64,000 nucleotides of DNA, from positions 28,811 to 92,810 of the forward strand of contig JAGWMZ010000015.1 in assembly GCA_028871475.1 (NCBI GenBank), given 5' to 3'. Every line of letters begins with the position of its first letter. Within the stretch, counting starts at the first letter, position 1. Shown here piece by piece: positions 43,926 through 53,673 of the stretch. The notes under the pieces were generated by a model, which saw nothing but the letters and a program-made list of their open reading frames with translations, was not told the DNA's origin and made no database searches. A program made the position numbers and the translations under genes. Origin of the DNA: Sphingomonadales bacterium. Its GTDB lineage: Bacteria; Pseudomonadota; Alphaproteobacteria; Sphingomonadales; Sphingomonadaceae.

Positions 43926-44912
43926 TCACTCGGCCAGCAGGCGCACCACGGCATCGCGTTCCTCGACCAGTTCGGAGACGCTGTGCTGGATCATGCGGTG
44001 CTGGAAATCGTCCAGCTCCAGCCCGCCCACCCGCTCGATCGCGCCAGGGGTGCAGATGGCGGGCACGCCGCAGATCAGCCCCTCGGGAATGTCGTATTCG
44101 CCGGTCGAGGAGACACCCATCGACACCCACTCTCCGTTCGAACCGAGCAGCCAGTCGCGCATATGGTCCAGCGCGGCATTGGCCGCCGAGGCTGCCGAGG
44201 ATGCACCGCGCGCCTCGATAATCGCCGTGCCGCGCTGGGCCACGCGGGGGATCAGCGTGTCGGCGTACCACGCCGTGTCGCCGATCTTGGCGGGCAGCGG
44301 CTCGCCCCCTGCCGTGGCATAGGTCCAGTCGGCGAACATCGTGGGCGAATGGTTGCCCCAGACCGCCAGCTTGCTGATCTCGCCCACACCGACCCCAGCC
44401 TTGGCCGCCAGTTGCCCGGCTGCACGGTTATGGTCGAGACGGATCATCGAGCCGATGTTCTCGCGATCGAAGCCTGGGGCATGCTCGGCCAGAATCCAGG
44501 CGTTTGTGTTGGCGGGATTGCCCACCACCAGCACCTTGGCGCTGCGCTTGGCCACGCGGTCCAGCGCCATGCCCTGAGTGCGGAAAATCGCCGCATTGGC
44601 CGCGAGCAGATCGCGCCGCTCCATGCCCTTGGAGCGCGGGCGTGATCCAACCAACAGCGCGGCATCAATGTCCGCAAAGGCGGTTTCAGGATCGGCGGTG
44701 ACCGTTACGCCCTGCAGCAGCGGGAAGGCGCAATCCTCCAGCTCCATGACCACGCCCTGCACCGCAGGCAGCGCCGGTTCGATGTCGAGCAGATTGAGCA
44801 CGACCGGCTGATCGGCACCCAGCAGGTCGCCGCGCGCGATGCGGAAGAGAAGGGCATAGCAGATCTGACCGGCTGCACCGCTGACGGCGATATGGATGGG
44901 GGCTTTGGACAT
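43926..44912 (-). CDS. mdh: Malate dehydrogenase, NAD-dependent, cytosolic type
   Basis: 328 residues, the length of the type 2 (cytosolic-like) MDH group rather than the 312-320 of the usual alphaproteobacterial LDH-like enzyme. [20 protein letters not shown] is the NAD fold, [17 protein letters not shown] the mobile loop with substrate arginines, [23 protein letters not shown] and [10 protein letters not shown] (catalytic His). It oxidises malate to oxaloacetate. The gene stands alone and may be a second mdh in the genome. Confidence 0.92.
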   Translation of the reverse strand: MSKAPIHIAVSGAAGQICYALLFRIARGDLLGADQPVVLNLLDIEPALPAVQGVVMELEDCAFPLLQGVTVTADPETAFADIDAALLVGSRPRSKGMERRDLLAANAAIFRTQGMALDRVAKRSAKVLVVGNPANTNAWILAEHAPGFDRENIGSMIRLDHNRAAGQLAAKAGVGVGEISKLAVWGNHSPTMFADWTYATAGGEPLPAKIGDTAWYADTLIPRVAQRGTAIIEARGASSAASAANAALDHMRDWLLGSNGEWVSMGVSSTGEYDIPEGLICGVPAICTPGAIERVGGLELDDFQHRMIQHSVSELVEERDAVVRLLAE

Positions 44913-45024
44913 GGGATGATCCTTCCGGTTTAGCGCCGGTCGGGTGAAACCGGCTTGTGATCGGCGGGCGGCCCCGAATGAACCGGGCCAACCCGTTGTT
45001 GTGTCAAGTGTCTCGCACTTGGCC

Positions 45025-45660
45025 TTAGGCCAGAGCGGGCCTTGCGTCATCCCCGGTTTGCTCCGGCATCAACCATGCGGCCTTCAGTGGGCGAAAGCGC
45101 GCCAGCCAATAGTCGAGGCTGACCCAGCGGCCACCACCACGGAAGAACAACACGGCCAGCAGGATCACATAGGTGACGGTGAACTCGATCCCGTTGTTGA
45201 GGATGATGGGGTCACCAAGCTGGGTGATGTAGTTGAAGCGCCCGGGGAAATTCTGGGCCAGCCATTCCATGAAGGCCTGAAAACGCAGGGTTGATTCCGC
45301 CGTCTTGCCCGCAATTGCCGCCCAGCCATGCGACCAGTGCACCGACAAGCCCGCCACGGACATCGTCACCATCAACGGCAGCGAGATAAGGCGCGTGAAC
45401 AGGCCCAGCGCCAGGCAGATGCAGCCCGCCGTTTCGGTGGCCGTCGCCAGCACAGCCATCAGCAGGGGCGCGGGCATATGCAGGCCGCCCTGCGAAGCCG
45501 GGGCACCAAACCATTCGACCAACGCGCCAAAACCGGTCAGCTTGGCATGGGCCCCTTCGTAAAATATGGGGAGAAGGTAGATACGGATCGCCAGCAATGG
45601 CAGAAAATCGAGGGTCTGGACGCGGGCGAAGAGTGTCTCGACGGTTTTGGAGATGGTCAT
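45025..45660 (-). CDS. DoxX-family membrane protein of the bufferin operon (BufD-type)
   Basis: 211 residues with four helices. [20 protein letters not shown] and [20 protein letters not shown] are DoxX features. As the last gene of an operon with a bufferin precursor, an MNIO enzyme and a DUF2063 protein it matches BufD. The role of DoxX proteins here is unknown, perhaps in electron transfer or export. ATGA overlap with the previous gene. Confidence 0.85.
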   Translation of the reverse strand: MTISKTVETLFARVQTLDFLPLLAIRIYLLPIFYEGAHAKLTGFGALVEWFGAPASQGGLHMPAPLLMAVLATATETAGCICLALGLFTRLISLPLMVTMSVAGLSVHWSHGWAAIAGKTAESTLRFQAFMEWLAQNFPGRFNYITQLGDPIILNNGIEFTVTYVILLAVLFFRGGGRWVSLDYWLARFRPLKAAWLMPEQTGDDARPALA

Positions 45661-46364
45661 GATTGTGCCTCCTTTGGATGGGCAAGGCAGAGAAGATCGT
45701 CGGCAAGGGCAGCGTGTACCCAGGCGGGCACGTCATCGGGCAGGTCGGGAGCGCTGGCCCAAGCAAGGGCGGCACAGGAAAGAGGTCCGGACTGGCGCAG
45801 TCTGTCGATCATCAGGCAATCGGTACGGCTGAGCACGCGCGTGACGACCCCATGCGCCGCATTGCGCCAGACTGCATGAGGCCGCGCTTCGTGGTCATCG
45901 CCCAGCGCCGGCCAGTCAGGCAGGGTGACATCAAAGGGCAGCATGATCAGGCGCAGCGTAGGGTTGAGGGTAAGGTCCAGCTCATTAACGCTCCCAGCGT
46001 CGGGCAGCACCACAGCCGCCGGATCGATCTCGGCGTCGAGCAACACCCATTCATACTCCATAACCGGCAACCGCGCAGAAGCCACACCGCCGCCCTGCGC
46101 GAACAGCACGAACTCCGACGCGATCTGGTGGAACTGCGGCAGATGGGCCGGATGGCTGGCGACGAAGAGATCGACAGCCGCGTTCAGCGGCATCTCGCCA
46201 GCCTTGCGACTGAATTCGGGAAAGCTGCAGGCGATGGCCCCAAGAATGTTTTCACGCAGCAGGGCGCCATAAAGCGTGTTCGCTCCATGTCGGGCCTGAG
46301 CACAAAGCGCCGCAACCTCGGCCTGCATGGCCTCGGGCGCCATAGCGTCAGGCGGGCAGGTCAT
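45657..46364 (-). CDS. DUF2063 (HvfC/BufC) family protein
   Basis: 235 residues. The N-terminal half is helical (LYGALLRENILGAIACSFPE) as in DUF2063 proteins; the C-terminal half has GVVTRVLSRTDCLMIDRLRQ. In bufferin systems this partner recruits the precursor and works with the MNIO enzyme. The chosen ATG 46364 overlaps bufB by 17 bases; ATG 46343, just past the bufB stop, is the alternative. Confidence 0.82.
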   Translation of the reverse strand: MTCPPDAMAPEAMQAEVAALCAQARHGANTLYGALLRENILGAIACSFPEFSRKAGEMPLNAAVDLFVASHPAHLPQFHQIASEFVLFAQGGGVASARLPVMEYEWVLLDAEIDPAAVVLPDAGSVNELDLTLNPTLRLIMLPFDVTLPDWPALGDDHEARPHAVWRNAAHGVVTRVLSRTDCLMIDRLRQSGPLSCAALAWASAPDLPDDVPAWVHAALADDLLCLAHPKEAQS

Positions 46365-47193
46365 GAAACACCTGCGCTGCCACGGCCTGATGGACCTGCG
46401 CCAGTTCACCGGCCAACGCGTCGAGCGGTGGAAGGCGGTTGTCGCGTTCGAGCAGCAGTGGGCGCGCGCCGTGCAGCGCCCAGACCTGCTGACCCAGTGC
46501 CACCACGCCGTCGGCCACCGGCATGCCATGGGTGTCGAGCAACCGGCCGTCATCCAGCTCCAGATGCCCCGCGATATGGTAATAGGCGATAGCATCGGAA
46601 GGCAGCGCGGCGATGAAATCCAGCGCATCCTCGCCATGGTTATGCGCGTTCACATAGGCATTGTTTATGTCGAGCAGGATGCCGCAGCCCGAGCGCTGCG
46701 CCAGCGCGGCGATGAACGCACCCTCGGGCATTTGCCCGGGAAAGTGATGATAGGCCGAGATGTTTTCCAGCACCAGACGACGCCCGGTTGCCTGCTGCAC
46801 CCGGTCGATGCGCGCCGCCAGATAGTCCAGATTGTCCTCCCGGCGCGGTACGGGCAGCAGGTCATAGAGATAGCCGGTGCCATCACGTGACAGGCTGAGG
46901 TGATCGCTGTGCAGCATGATGCCGTACTCATCGAGAAAGTGGCGCAGATCGCACAGATACTCGGTGTTGAGCGGCTGCGTGTCCCCCACCGACAGGCTCA
47001 GCCCATGGGCGACCAGCGGATAGAGCGTGGCGATCCGGTCGAGCTGGTCGCGCTTGCGTCCGCCCAGCCCCATCCAGTTTTCCGGCGCGATCTCCAGGAA
47101 GTCGAAGTCGGCGCGCCGGGGCTGGTTGCACAGGGCCTCCACCAGCTCGGCGCGCAGACCGATGCCGCGCGCGCTGGCGCCTAGCGGCCGCAT
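46348..47193 (-). CDS. MNIO-family (DUF692, HvfB/BufB) multinuclear iron enzyme
   Basis: 281 residues. FLEIAPENWMGLGG, MLHSDHLSLSRDG, VLENISAYHHFPG, LLDINNAYVNAHNHGED and YYHIAGHLE provide the His, Asp, Asn and Glu ligands of the two to three iron ions typical of MNIO proteins. These enzymes modify cysteines of short precursor peptides; with bufferins they form thiooxazole rings. The start codon lies inside the last codons of the precursor gene (13-base overlap), so translation is coupled. Confidence 0.9.
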   Translation of the reverse strand: MRPLGASARGIGLRAELVEALCNQPRRADFDFLEIAPENWMGLGGRKRDQLDRIATLYPLVAHGLSLSVGDTQPLNTEYLCDLRHFLDEYGIMLHSDHLSLSRDGTGYLYDLLPVPRREDNLDYLAARIDRVQQATGRRLVLENISAYHHFPGQMPEGAFIAALAQRSGCGILLDINNAYVNAHNHGEDALDFIAALPSDAIAYYHIAGHLELDDGRLLDTHGMPVADGVVALGQQVWALHGARPLLLERDNRLPPLDALAGELAQVHQAVAAQVFHDLPA

Positions 47194-47477
47194 ACGCCCT
47201 CGGCCAGCTTCTGCTGGTTGCTCTGGGTGACTTTGTAGCCCTGACCGCTGGTGCCGCACTGACCATCGCGGGCGCGCACCAGCTGCTCATTGGTGTCGTG
47301 GCTCGGCTTGGTCTGGGCATAGATCTTTTCCGTGCCGCATTTGCCGCTGGCGCATTTGCCGCCGCCATGGGCTGCCGGGCTGGCGCTGGCCGTGGCTGTG
47401 GCCGGAGCGGCGGCAGCAACGGCGGCGCCCGAAACAAGCGAGGTCATGGCGATGCCGAGGATGAGGTCACGCTTCAT
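47181..47477 (-). CDS. Bufferin precursor peptide (DUF2282, BufA-type)
   Basis: 98 residues. A signal peptide (MKRDLILGIAMTSLVSGAAV followed by AAAAPATA) leads to a small mature part with exactly four cysteines: C42 and C47 in GKCASGKCGTEK, C74 in DGQCG and C96 in EGVCGR. This is the four-cysteine layout of DUF2282 bufferins, periplasmic peptides that bind copper after MNIO modification. First gene of the four-gene operon. Confidence 0.88.
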   Translation of the reverse strand: MKRDLILGIAMTSLVSGAAVAAAAPATATASASPAAHGGGKCASGKCGTEKIYAQTKPSHDTNEQLVRARDGQCGTSGQGYKVTQSNQQKLAEGVCGR

Positions 47478-47515
47478 GGGAATGTTCCTTATGTGCAGGG
47501 TCAATTCTGTGCGGA

Positions 47516-48457
47516 TCAATGCGAAAGGGGGATGCAGGACAGGTCGCGCCCGGCCAGCACGGGGCCGTGGTAAAAGCCACGAATGATCTGGACGTTGTGG
47601 TCTTTGTCACGCAGCGAACGGCCCATGAAATGATCGAGAACCAGCATGCGCGGGGCTGCTTGTGCCGCGATCCGTCCCACCACATCGGGCGTGGCATGCA
47701 TGAAGCGCGAGACGGCATCGGCATCATTGTCGATGGCGGCGGGCATCATCAGAATGTCGGCGCCGCGCGCGAAATCGACGAACTCCTTGCGGCTGCCGTT
47801 CTGGTCGGCGGACAGCACGATGACGCCTTTGGGGGTCTCGATACGATAGGCCAGCGTGGGTACGTCGCCATGCGGAATGCCTAACGCGGAGATGGTGACA
47901 CCGTCACCGCGCCAAACCACCACCGGTTTGGCGGCCTTCACATCGACATCAGCGGTTTCGACAGCCAGCTTGAGCCCGTTGCTCGCCGTGGAAAGGCCGG
48001 AGAGATAGGCATAGGCGCCCTGTCCCTTGCCGAACTCGCGCTTGAAAAAGGTGGTCATCGCAGGGAAATTGGCGTCGCCCGTCGGGCCGACCAGGCGCAG
48101 CTTGTGACTGTTTGCCAGGAAATAGCCACCCTTCAGGATGGCGGGAAGGTCGGCGCTGTGATCGGTGTGAAAATGAGAGATGCCGATAAAATCGAGATCC
48201 TCAAGCCGCGCGCCCGACTGGCCATAGCGCAGATAGGTGCCGCCGCCGGCATCGATCAGGATGCGGGCATGGCCATTGATCCAGATGATGGCTCCCGAAG
48301 AGGCACGGGCATCGTCCGAAACCGGCCCACCCGAACCGAGCAGTTGGAGCGCGACGCCATTGGCTCCACAACGCGGAACAGGCGCCTCTTGAGCATTGCC
48401 AGTGCCTGCCATGGACAGCGCGACCACAAGCGAAAGCAGGCGAAGCGTTTTGGTCAT
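47516..48457 (-). CDS. Exported MBL-fold hydrolase (RNase Z-like group)
   Basis: 313 residues with a signal peptide (LSLVVALSMAGTGNAQ). LGSGGPVSDDARASSGAIIW and IGISHFHTDHSADLPAILKG (HxHxDH) match exported beta-lactamase-fold proteins related to arylsulfatase/RNase Z. VLSADQNGSRKEF and VLDHFMGRSL give later ligands. Substrate unknown. The stop lies 38 bases before the bufferin precursor start, so it may be read in the same transcript. Confidence 0.83.
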   Translation of the reverse strand: MTKTLRLLSLVVALSMAGTGNAQEAPVPRCGANGVALQLLGSGGPVSDDARASSGAIIWINGHARILIDAGGGTYLRYGQSGARLEDLDFIGISHFHTDHSADLPAILKGGYFLANSHKLRLVGPTGDANFPAMTTFFKREFGKGQGAYAYLSGLSTASNGLKLAVETADVDVKAAKPVVVWRGDGVTISALGIPHGDVPTLAYRIETPKGVIVLSADQNGSRKEFVDFARGADILMMPAAIDNDADAVSRFMHATPDVVGRIAAQAAPRMLVLDHFMGRSLRDKDHNVQIIRGFYHGPVLAGRDLSCIPLSH

Positions 48458-48690
48458 CTTGGTGATCCTCTTGGAACGTGACGTTCAGGAGACGCGCAAC
48501 GTGCGAATGACCAGCAAACTGACCCGGCCCACCACGATGAGTGAGAGCGTGTCTGCGGCGGTCGGCATCGGGCGCTGGTTGGGTGAAAAAGTGTGGCCAA
48601 CAGATGGCTCAACACGCCAATTCCATCCAACGGATTGCCACGATGGTTGCGATCTTGCCCGGCGATCAATCGATGGCGGATGCCTTCGCT

Positions 48691-50835
48691 TTATTTCTGA
48701 TCGCAGCCTGCCATGGGTCTGGCGCCACGCAGGAAGGGGCGGCGCACAGCAAGGAGCCGACTGGCATTGGCGATAACGATGAGGGAGCTGCTGCTCATTG
48801 CCAGCACGGCCGTGAGCGGCGTCAGCGCCCCCACGATGGCGGCAGACACGGCCAGACCGTTGTAGAGCACGGCAAACCAAAGATTTTCGTTGATCACACG
48901 GACCGTGCGACGAGAAAAGGCGAGCAATTCGGGCAATCTTCCGAGCCCGCCTTGCTCGATGACCAGACCGGCACAGGCCTGGGCGGCGGTATGCGCCCGC
49001 GCCACTGTTATGCCGCAAGCCGCCGCGGCCAGAGCGGGAGCATCGTTCACGCCGTCGCCAATCACCACCACAGGACCTGGCCTCTGGCGGACGAGCGCGG
49101 CCTTATCATGAGGCAGCATTCCGGCATGGACCGAGCCCGCCGGAATGCCGACGGCCCGGGCGACATGTTCGGCCGCCAGCGACGTGTCACCCGTTGCGAT
49201 CAGGACGTCGATCCCCGCCCCTTGCAAGGCTGATATCGCTGCCTGCGAAGCAGGATCGATCTCGTCGATCAGGCCGATAGAGCCAGCCAGCGCCCCATCG
49301 AGCGAAACATCGAGCCAGATCCGGGCATCCATCGGCCGCATCGATGAGGCAGCAACGGCAACCAGGCGGCCGTCATCTAGCCGGGCAACAACGCCTCGAT
49401 CATGGCGCTCTTGCTCATGAAACACAGCCGTTGCGCCCGCTGCGAGCGCCCGTGCAATGGGATGCTCGATACCGCTCTCGGCCTCGGCGGCAAGGCCGAG
49501 AACCTCGCTGGCGACAAACCCGTCGGCCGCCAACACCTTATCCACCGTCAGGCGGCCCAGCGTGATCGTCCCGGTCTTGTCGCTCACCACGCAAGCCGCT
49601 TTGGCCAGGGCTTCGAGCGCCGATGGATCAGCCACACGAATGCCCATTCTTCCCGCAGCGATCGCGGCAAAGAGATGGACAAGCGGGGATGCCAGGGCCA
49701 GCGAACAGGGACAGATCACCAGAAGCGCGCAGAGCGCGCGTGTGACAGCGATTGCCGCTGACCCTGTCTGATAAAGGCCCCATGCAGCGCCGAGCCCTGC
49801 TAAAATTGGAGCAAGGGCCAGCAGTGGCATGATCGAACGGTCGATGAGACGCGCAGCTTCACCTCGGGCTGCCATTTCAACGGCAACGCGACCTCCCATC
49901 CGGTCGATATCACGATCGCCCAAGGCCCGATCGATTTTGATCTCGACAGGGCTTTTCAGGTTCAGCGCGCCGGCCTCGACACGCTGGCCCGGCTCGATCG
50001 GCACCGCCAGGGATTCGCCTGTCAGGATCGATCGGTCTATCAGCGTCCGCCCTGACAGAACGATGCCGTCCATCGGCAAGCTCGCCCCGGCCTTCACAAG
50101 AATATGATCGCCCGGGGCAAGATCGGCCAGCGGCACCTGCCGACCCGATCTCAGGTCGAATGCCGTCTGGGATGTCAGTCGTTCCATGGCCGTCAGGGCT
50201 GCCAGAGCACCGCGACGAACCCGCACCTCGACAAGCCGCCCCAGCAGGAGCAGGGCAATCAGCATGACAACGGCGTCAAAGTAAACAGCACTGCTTCCCT
50301 GCATCAGGACGACAAGCGACAACAGGACCGCCCCCAGACCCGAGGTCGCGACAAGCAGGTCGATCCCGGGCGTTTTCATCCAGAGCGAGCGCCATGCCAT
50401 GCGCAGGATATCGGCTGCAGAATAGGCCAGCACCGGCAAAGCAAACAATCCGGACGCCGCCGCCAGCCACCAGGCTACCACCGCCGGGAGATCATGATCG
50501 ACATAGAGGACTGTGGAGGCGGCCATCGCCCACATCCCGAACACCACCGCAACAGCCAGTCTGGTTGAGAGGCGACGGATCTCTGCATCGAGCAGGCTCT
50601 CGACCGCCGCGGGGTCGTTGCGTTCGACCAGGCGGTATCCCATGGCCTGTACCCGCTCTTCGATCTGATCCGGGCCGCAAAGCAGCGGGTCCCAGCGCAC
50701 CAGTGCCGAAGCCGTGACGAAGTGCACGCCCACCTCCAGCACACCGGGCACCTCGCGCAATCGCCGTTCGACGCCCTTTGCACATCCCGCGCAAAACAGA
50801 CCATCGATCGCAAAGAGGCGACGCCGGGCGTTCAG
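48691..50835 (-). CDS. ccoI: Copper-type P1B ATPase, CcoI/FixI-like, apparent CTG start
   Basis: 714 residues if read from a CTG at 50835. An N-terminal metal-binding domain has FCAGC (C15, C18); then eight helices with ICPCSLALASP (CPC), TGES in the actuator, SDKTGTITLG with the phosphorylated Asp, EHPIARAL and GDGVNDAPALAAA. CPC marks copper transport; the CcoI/FixI branch exports copper for cbb3 oxidase assembly, matching the ccoNO genes upstream. Between the nearest in-frame stop and a TTG at 50760 there is no ATG, GTG or TTG; starting at the TTG would lose the CxxC. The CTG overlaps the previous stop as CTGA. Confidence 0.88.
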   Translation of the reverse strand: MNARRRLFAIDGLFCAGCAKGVERRLREVPGVLEVGVHFVTASALVRWDPLLCGPDQIEERVQAMGYRLVERNDPAAVESLLDAEIRRLSTRLAVAVVFGMWAMAASTVLYVDHDLPAVVAWWLAAASGLFALPVLAYSAADILRMAWRSLWMKTPGIDLLVATSGLGAVLLSLVVLMQGSSAVYFDAVVMLIALLLLGRLVEVRVRRGALAALTAMERLTSQTAFDLRSGRQVPLADLAPGDHILVKAGASLPMDGIVLSGRTLIDRSILTGESLAVPIEPGQRVEAGALNLKSPVEIKIDRALGDRDIDRMGGRVAVEMAARGEAARLIDRSIMPLLALAPILAGLGAAWGLYQTGSAAIAVTRALCALLVICPCSLALASPLVHLFAAIAAGRMGIRVADPSALEALAKAACVVSDKTGTITLGRLTVDKVLAADGFVASEVLGLAAEAESGIEHPIARALAAGATAVFHEQERHDRGVVARLDDGRLVAVAASSMRPMDARIWLDVSLDGALAGSIGLIDEIDPASQAAISALQGAGIDVLIATGDTSLAAEHVARAVGIPAGSVHAGMLPHDKAALVRQRPGPVVVIGDGVNDAPALAAAACGITVARAHTAAQACAGLVIEQGGLGRLPELLAFSRRTVRVINENLWFAVLYNGLAVSAAIVGALTPLTAVLAMSSSSLIVIANASRLLAVRRPFLRGARPMAGCDQK

Positions 50836-51851
50836 AGGCGCGGCTTCGGTGATGTTCCCGTTCCTAGCAGATGATTGTCGATGGTCTTGCCGTAGAAGGT
50901 CTTCTCGCCTTCATGGAACGCCGCTGCATTGTCCTGCACCGAACCTTTCTGACGCGGATCTTTGGGGCGCTCCTGGCTGTCGATCCATGCCGCGGCATCC
51001 CATGCCTGTTGGTCGGTCAGGCTGTTGCCCGCGCCAAGCGGCATGTTGGCCTTGATGAAACCGGCCGCATTGTTGATCTGGGCCATGCCCGCTCCCCAAT
51101 TGTAGCTGTTTGCCCCCCACAGCGGCGGGAACACCTGCCGACCGTTGAGATCGCGCCGCCCCTGGCCATCATCGCCATGGCAGGACGCGCAATGCTGGGC
51201 ATAGACCGCGCGACCACGATCGCGATCATAGCCGAGGGAAGAGAGCTTCAGCTTGGGAAAGCCCGCTCCCTTGAGTTTGGCCCCCGTCGGCGCGTTGCTG
51301 GCCAGCCAGTGGAAATAGGCTTCAAGATCGGTATAGATCGGATCGCCCTTGGGCGGAGGGCCGCCGCTCGGGCTGTCCTGCCCGTTCATGGAATAGCTGA
51401 AGCAGCCGTTCAGCCGGTCCTCCATGGAGTTCATCTTCTTGTTCTTTGCCCGGTACTGCGGATAGCTGACCCAGGCTGCCCACATGGGCGCTGAATCGGC
51501 CTTGCGCCCGGCATCGAGATGGCAACTGCGGCAGGCCAGCCCATTGCCGACGAATGCCCGCGCCTCAGTGGCGGTGTTTTCGAAAATCGCCATGCCGTGG
51601 CGAATGGAAGCACCGGCGGGCCCATTGGGAATGCTGCTCATGGGCGGGGGCGTGAACGCGATCGCCCCATTGTCCTGAGGGGCAGGCGTGGATGGTCCGG
51701 ATCGCAGCAGGATGTCGTCCCGCACCAGCATGACCAGAGCAAACAGCAGCAAACCCCCTCCCAGCGCATAGATGCTGCGCGGCAGACCTCGCCCTTTCCT
51801 CTGATCGCGCGGGCTTTCGGTTTCGGTCGCAGTGTGTCCAGGGTCGGTCAT
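50832..51851 (-). CDS. tsdA: Diheme cytochrome c, TsdA-like thiosulfate dehydrogenase
   Basis: 339 residues anchored by one helix (residues 29-44). Two heme motifs: CRSCH (107-111) and CASCH (221-225). Between them MEDRLNGCFSYSMNG matches the conserved TsdA segment whose residues surround the active heme. TsdA joins two thiosulfates to tetrathionate and passes electrons to cytochrome c. It lies inside the cbb3-type oxidase operon, between the triheme cytochrome and the copper ATPase, with four-base overlaps on both sides. Confidence 0.8.
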   Translation of the reverse strand: MTDPGHTATETESPRDQRKGRGLPRSIYALGGGLLLFALVMLVRDDILLRSGPSTPAPQDNGAIAFTPPPMSSIPNGPAGASIRHGMAIFENTATEARAFVGNGLACRSCHLDAGRKADSAPMWAAWVSYPQYRAKNKKMNSMEDRLNGCFSYSMNGQDSPSGGPPPKGDPIYTDLEAYFHWLASNAPTGAKLKGAGFPKLKLSSLGYDRDRGRAVYAQHCASCHGDDGQGRRDLNGRQVFPPLWGANSYNWGAGMAQINNAAGFIKANMPLGAGNSLTDQQAWDAAAWIDSQERPKDPRQKGSVQDNAAAFHEGEKTFYGKTIDNHLLGTGTSPKPRL

Positions 51852-53056
51852 CGCGCATCCTTGGTGTCAGTGTCGATCGCGGGTGAAGGGGGCAAGGTTG
51901 CGAGATAATCGGCAACGGCACGGCGATCCGCGTCGCTCAGGCGTGCCGCGACAGAAGGCATGACGGCAGCGCCGGCATCGTCTTTTCCATGTCTGCCGAG
52001 CGCCGCGAGACGGCCTGCCGTATAGGCCGGCTGTTGGGCCGCGATCGCGGGGACGATGGGCGCGACGCCAAAACCCGACGGACCATGACAGGAAAAGCAT
52101 GAGGGCACATCGCGGCGATCATCTCCCTGCAGGGCGAGTGTCGCACCACGCGCCAGATCACCGTCGAGTTCAGGCCGTGCCCGGGAAGCCGAAGCCATTG
52201 TCGCATAGAGCCGGCCAAGCCCGACACGCTCTGGCCCGTCGAGTTGCCGTGCGATGGGCCCCATGATGTCGCTGGCCCTTGTGCCGGTGCTGAACGCCAG
52301 CAGGGCCTGCGCAATGTAATCCGCCGGCAGTCCGGCCAAGCGTGGGACGCCGCTGCGCCCCTCCCCGGCAGCGCCATGGCAGGCGGCACAGGCCCAGCCT
52401 CCCGCCTTTCCGCCACGTGCCAAGGCCATTGCGACGCTGTCCGAGGGTGCCGGCGGCGCCGACAAAAAGGCCGGTTGTGGCCCGACCGCAGGATCGAGGC
52501 TGACCAGATCGGCGCCACCGTTCCAGGAAGCATGCCGTTCTCGGGTGGCTTGACGCTGAGCCTTCACGAAGGCTGCATCCACCTCTCCGCCGTTCCCCCA
52601 TGTGGCGCGCAGATGCGTGACCAGACGCGCGATCTGGCCATCGTCGAGCACACTGCCAAAGGCCGGCATGTGCCCATCGAAGCGGTCTCCCCCCACCGCA
52701 ATCGGCCCGTTGATGCCGTGCAGCAGGATCTGAACGACAAGCTGAGGGTTCGCACCGAGGAAGCGCGAGCCCTGCAACGGTGGTACGGCACCGGCCACGC
52801 CTGCGCCATCGGCCTGATGGCATGTGGCGCAGCGCTGGGCGAACAGATCTGCTCCGGCAGCGCTGTGGCGGCGCGTCATGTCGCCAGCCTCCGCCAGCCT
52901 CTGACCGACGCCGGAACTCTGTGCAGTGCTGTCGTTCCACAGCGTGACCGCGCCCCACAGGGCCAGCGCGATCGCCATCCAATAGACCGGAAGCGGCACC
53001 GGACGCCTCGGCTCATAGGGTTCGAAGGCCTCATCGGCGAGAGGGTGCTCGCTCAC
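51848..53056 (-). CDS. Membrane-anchored triheme cytochrome c
   Basis: 402 residues. One N-terminal helix (VYWMAIALALWGAVTLW) and three heme motifs: CATCH (76-80), CAACH (223-227) and CFSCH (320-324). The arrangement, an anchor plus tandem class I domains, is what a CcoP would provide, but CcoP is diheme and has a different membrane segment. Position right after ccoO suggests it replaces CcoP as electron entry to the oxidase. Overlaps both neighbours by four bases. Confidence 0.83.
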   Translation of the reverse strand: MSEHPLADEAFEPYEPRRPVPLPVYWMAIALALWGAVTLWNDSTAQSSGVGQRLAEAGDMTRRHSAAGADLFAQRCATCHQADGAGVAGAVPPLQGSRFLGANPQLVVQILLHGINGPIAVGGDRFDGHMPAFGSVLDDGQIARLVTHLRATWGNGGEVDAAFVKAQRQATRERHASWNGGADLVSLDPAVGPQPAFLSAPPAPSDSVAMALARGGKAGGWACAACHGAAGEGRSGVPRLAGLPADYIAQALLAFSTGTRASDIMGPIARQLDGPERVGLGRLYATMASASRARPELDGDLARGATLALQGDDRRDVPSCFSCHGPSGFGVAPIVPAIAAQQPAYTAGRLAALGRHGKDDAGAAVMPSVAARLSDADRRAVADYLATLPPSPAIDTDTKDAR

Positions 53057-53673
53057 GGCTTGCCTCCCACGCGGCTGTAGCCATCATCGCGGATCGCGGA
53101 AGCGGGCGCTGGATAGGTTCGGTCCAGCGAGAGGAGATAGGCCACAAGTGCCATGGCCTCGGGCCGGGCGACGACGACCTTGCCCGCCACGCGCTGTTCG
53201 CGCGGCAGCCAGACCACCGTGTCGCCGGGCGCCGCGTGATCCTTGATCTCGAAGAGGAAAGGGTAGGACGGCATGATGCTCCACGGCGCGATGGCTCTGG
53301 GTCGATACAGGTGGGTCAGATGCCATGCCGTGCTTGGCAGGCGGGCGCCGACGTTAAGCAGATCTGGACCGGTCCGCATGGTGCCCATCAGATGGGGGCT
53401 GTCATAGGCATAATCCGCCGCGACCGAAGGCCTCCCCCATCCCCTTTCGCCATCAGGCGCCTGATCGGGCGTGCGCGGTTGCTGGCTGTGGCAATAGACG
53501 CAGCCCAGCGACATATACTGTGCGCGTCCGCGAAGCTCCTCGGGCGAATAGGCCCGCAATCCGGCAGCGGGTGGCTCGCTTCCGATCTGTGCCCTGGGCA
53601 CCACGACCAGCAGCATAGTGGCAAAGGCGAGGATGGTCATGGCCAGAATGACAAGTGGCAAGGCGCGGTTCAT
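53053..53673 (-). CDS. ccoO: cbb3-type cytochrome c oxidase monoheme subunit
   Basis: 206 residues: an N-terminal helix, then YMSLGCVYCHSQQPRTPDQA with the heme motif CVYCH (58-62), ADYAYDSPHLMGTMRTGPDL and NVGARLPSTAWHLTHLYRPR, followed by IMPSYPFLF with the axial Met. All are FixO/CcoO signatures. It carries electrons to the catalytic subunit. ATGA overlaps on both sides show tight coupling. Confidence 0.92.
   Translation of the reverse strand: MNRALPLVILAMTILAFATMLLVVVPRAQIGSEPPAAGLRAYSPEELRGRAQYMSLGCVYCHSQQPRTPDQAPDGERGWGRPSVAADYAYDSPHLMGTMRTGPDLLNVGARLPSTAWHLTHLYRPRAIAPWSIMPSYPFLFEIKDHAAPGDTVVWLPREQRVAGKVVVARPEAMALVAYLLSLDRTYPAPASAIRDDGYSRVGGKP

Noticed and set aside
48485..48690. Short minus-strand frame downstream of the copper ATPase as a CcoS-like gene
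   Set aside because: The candidate (MPTAADTLSLIVVGRVSLL) is only 27 residues and lacks CcoS features.
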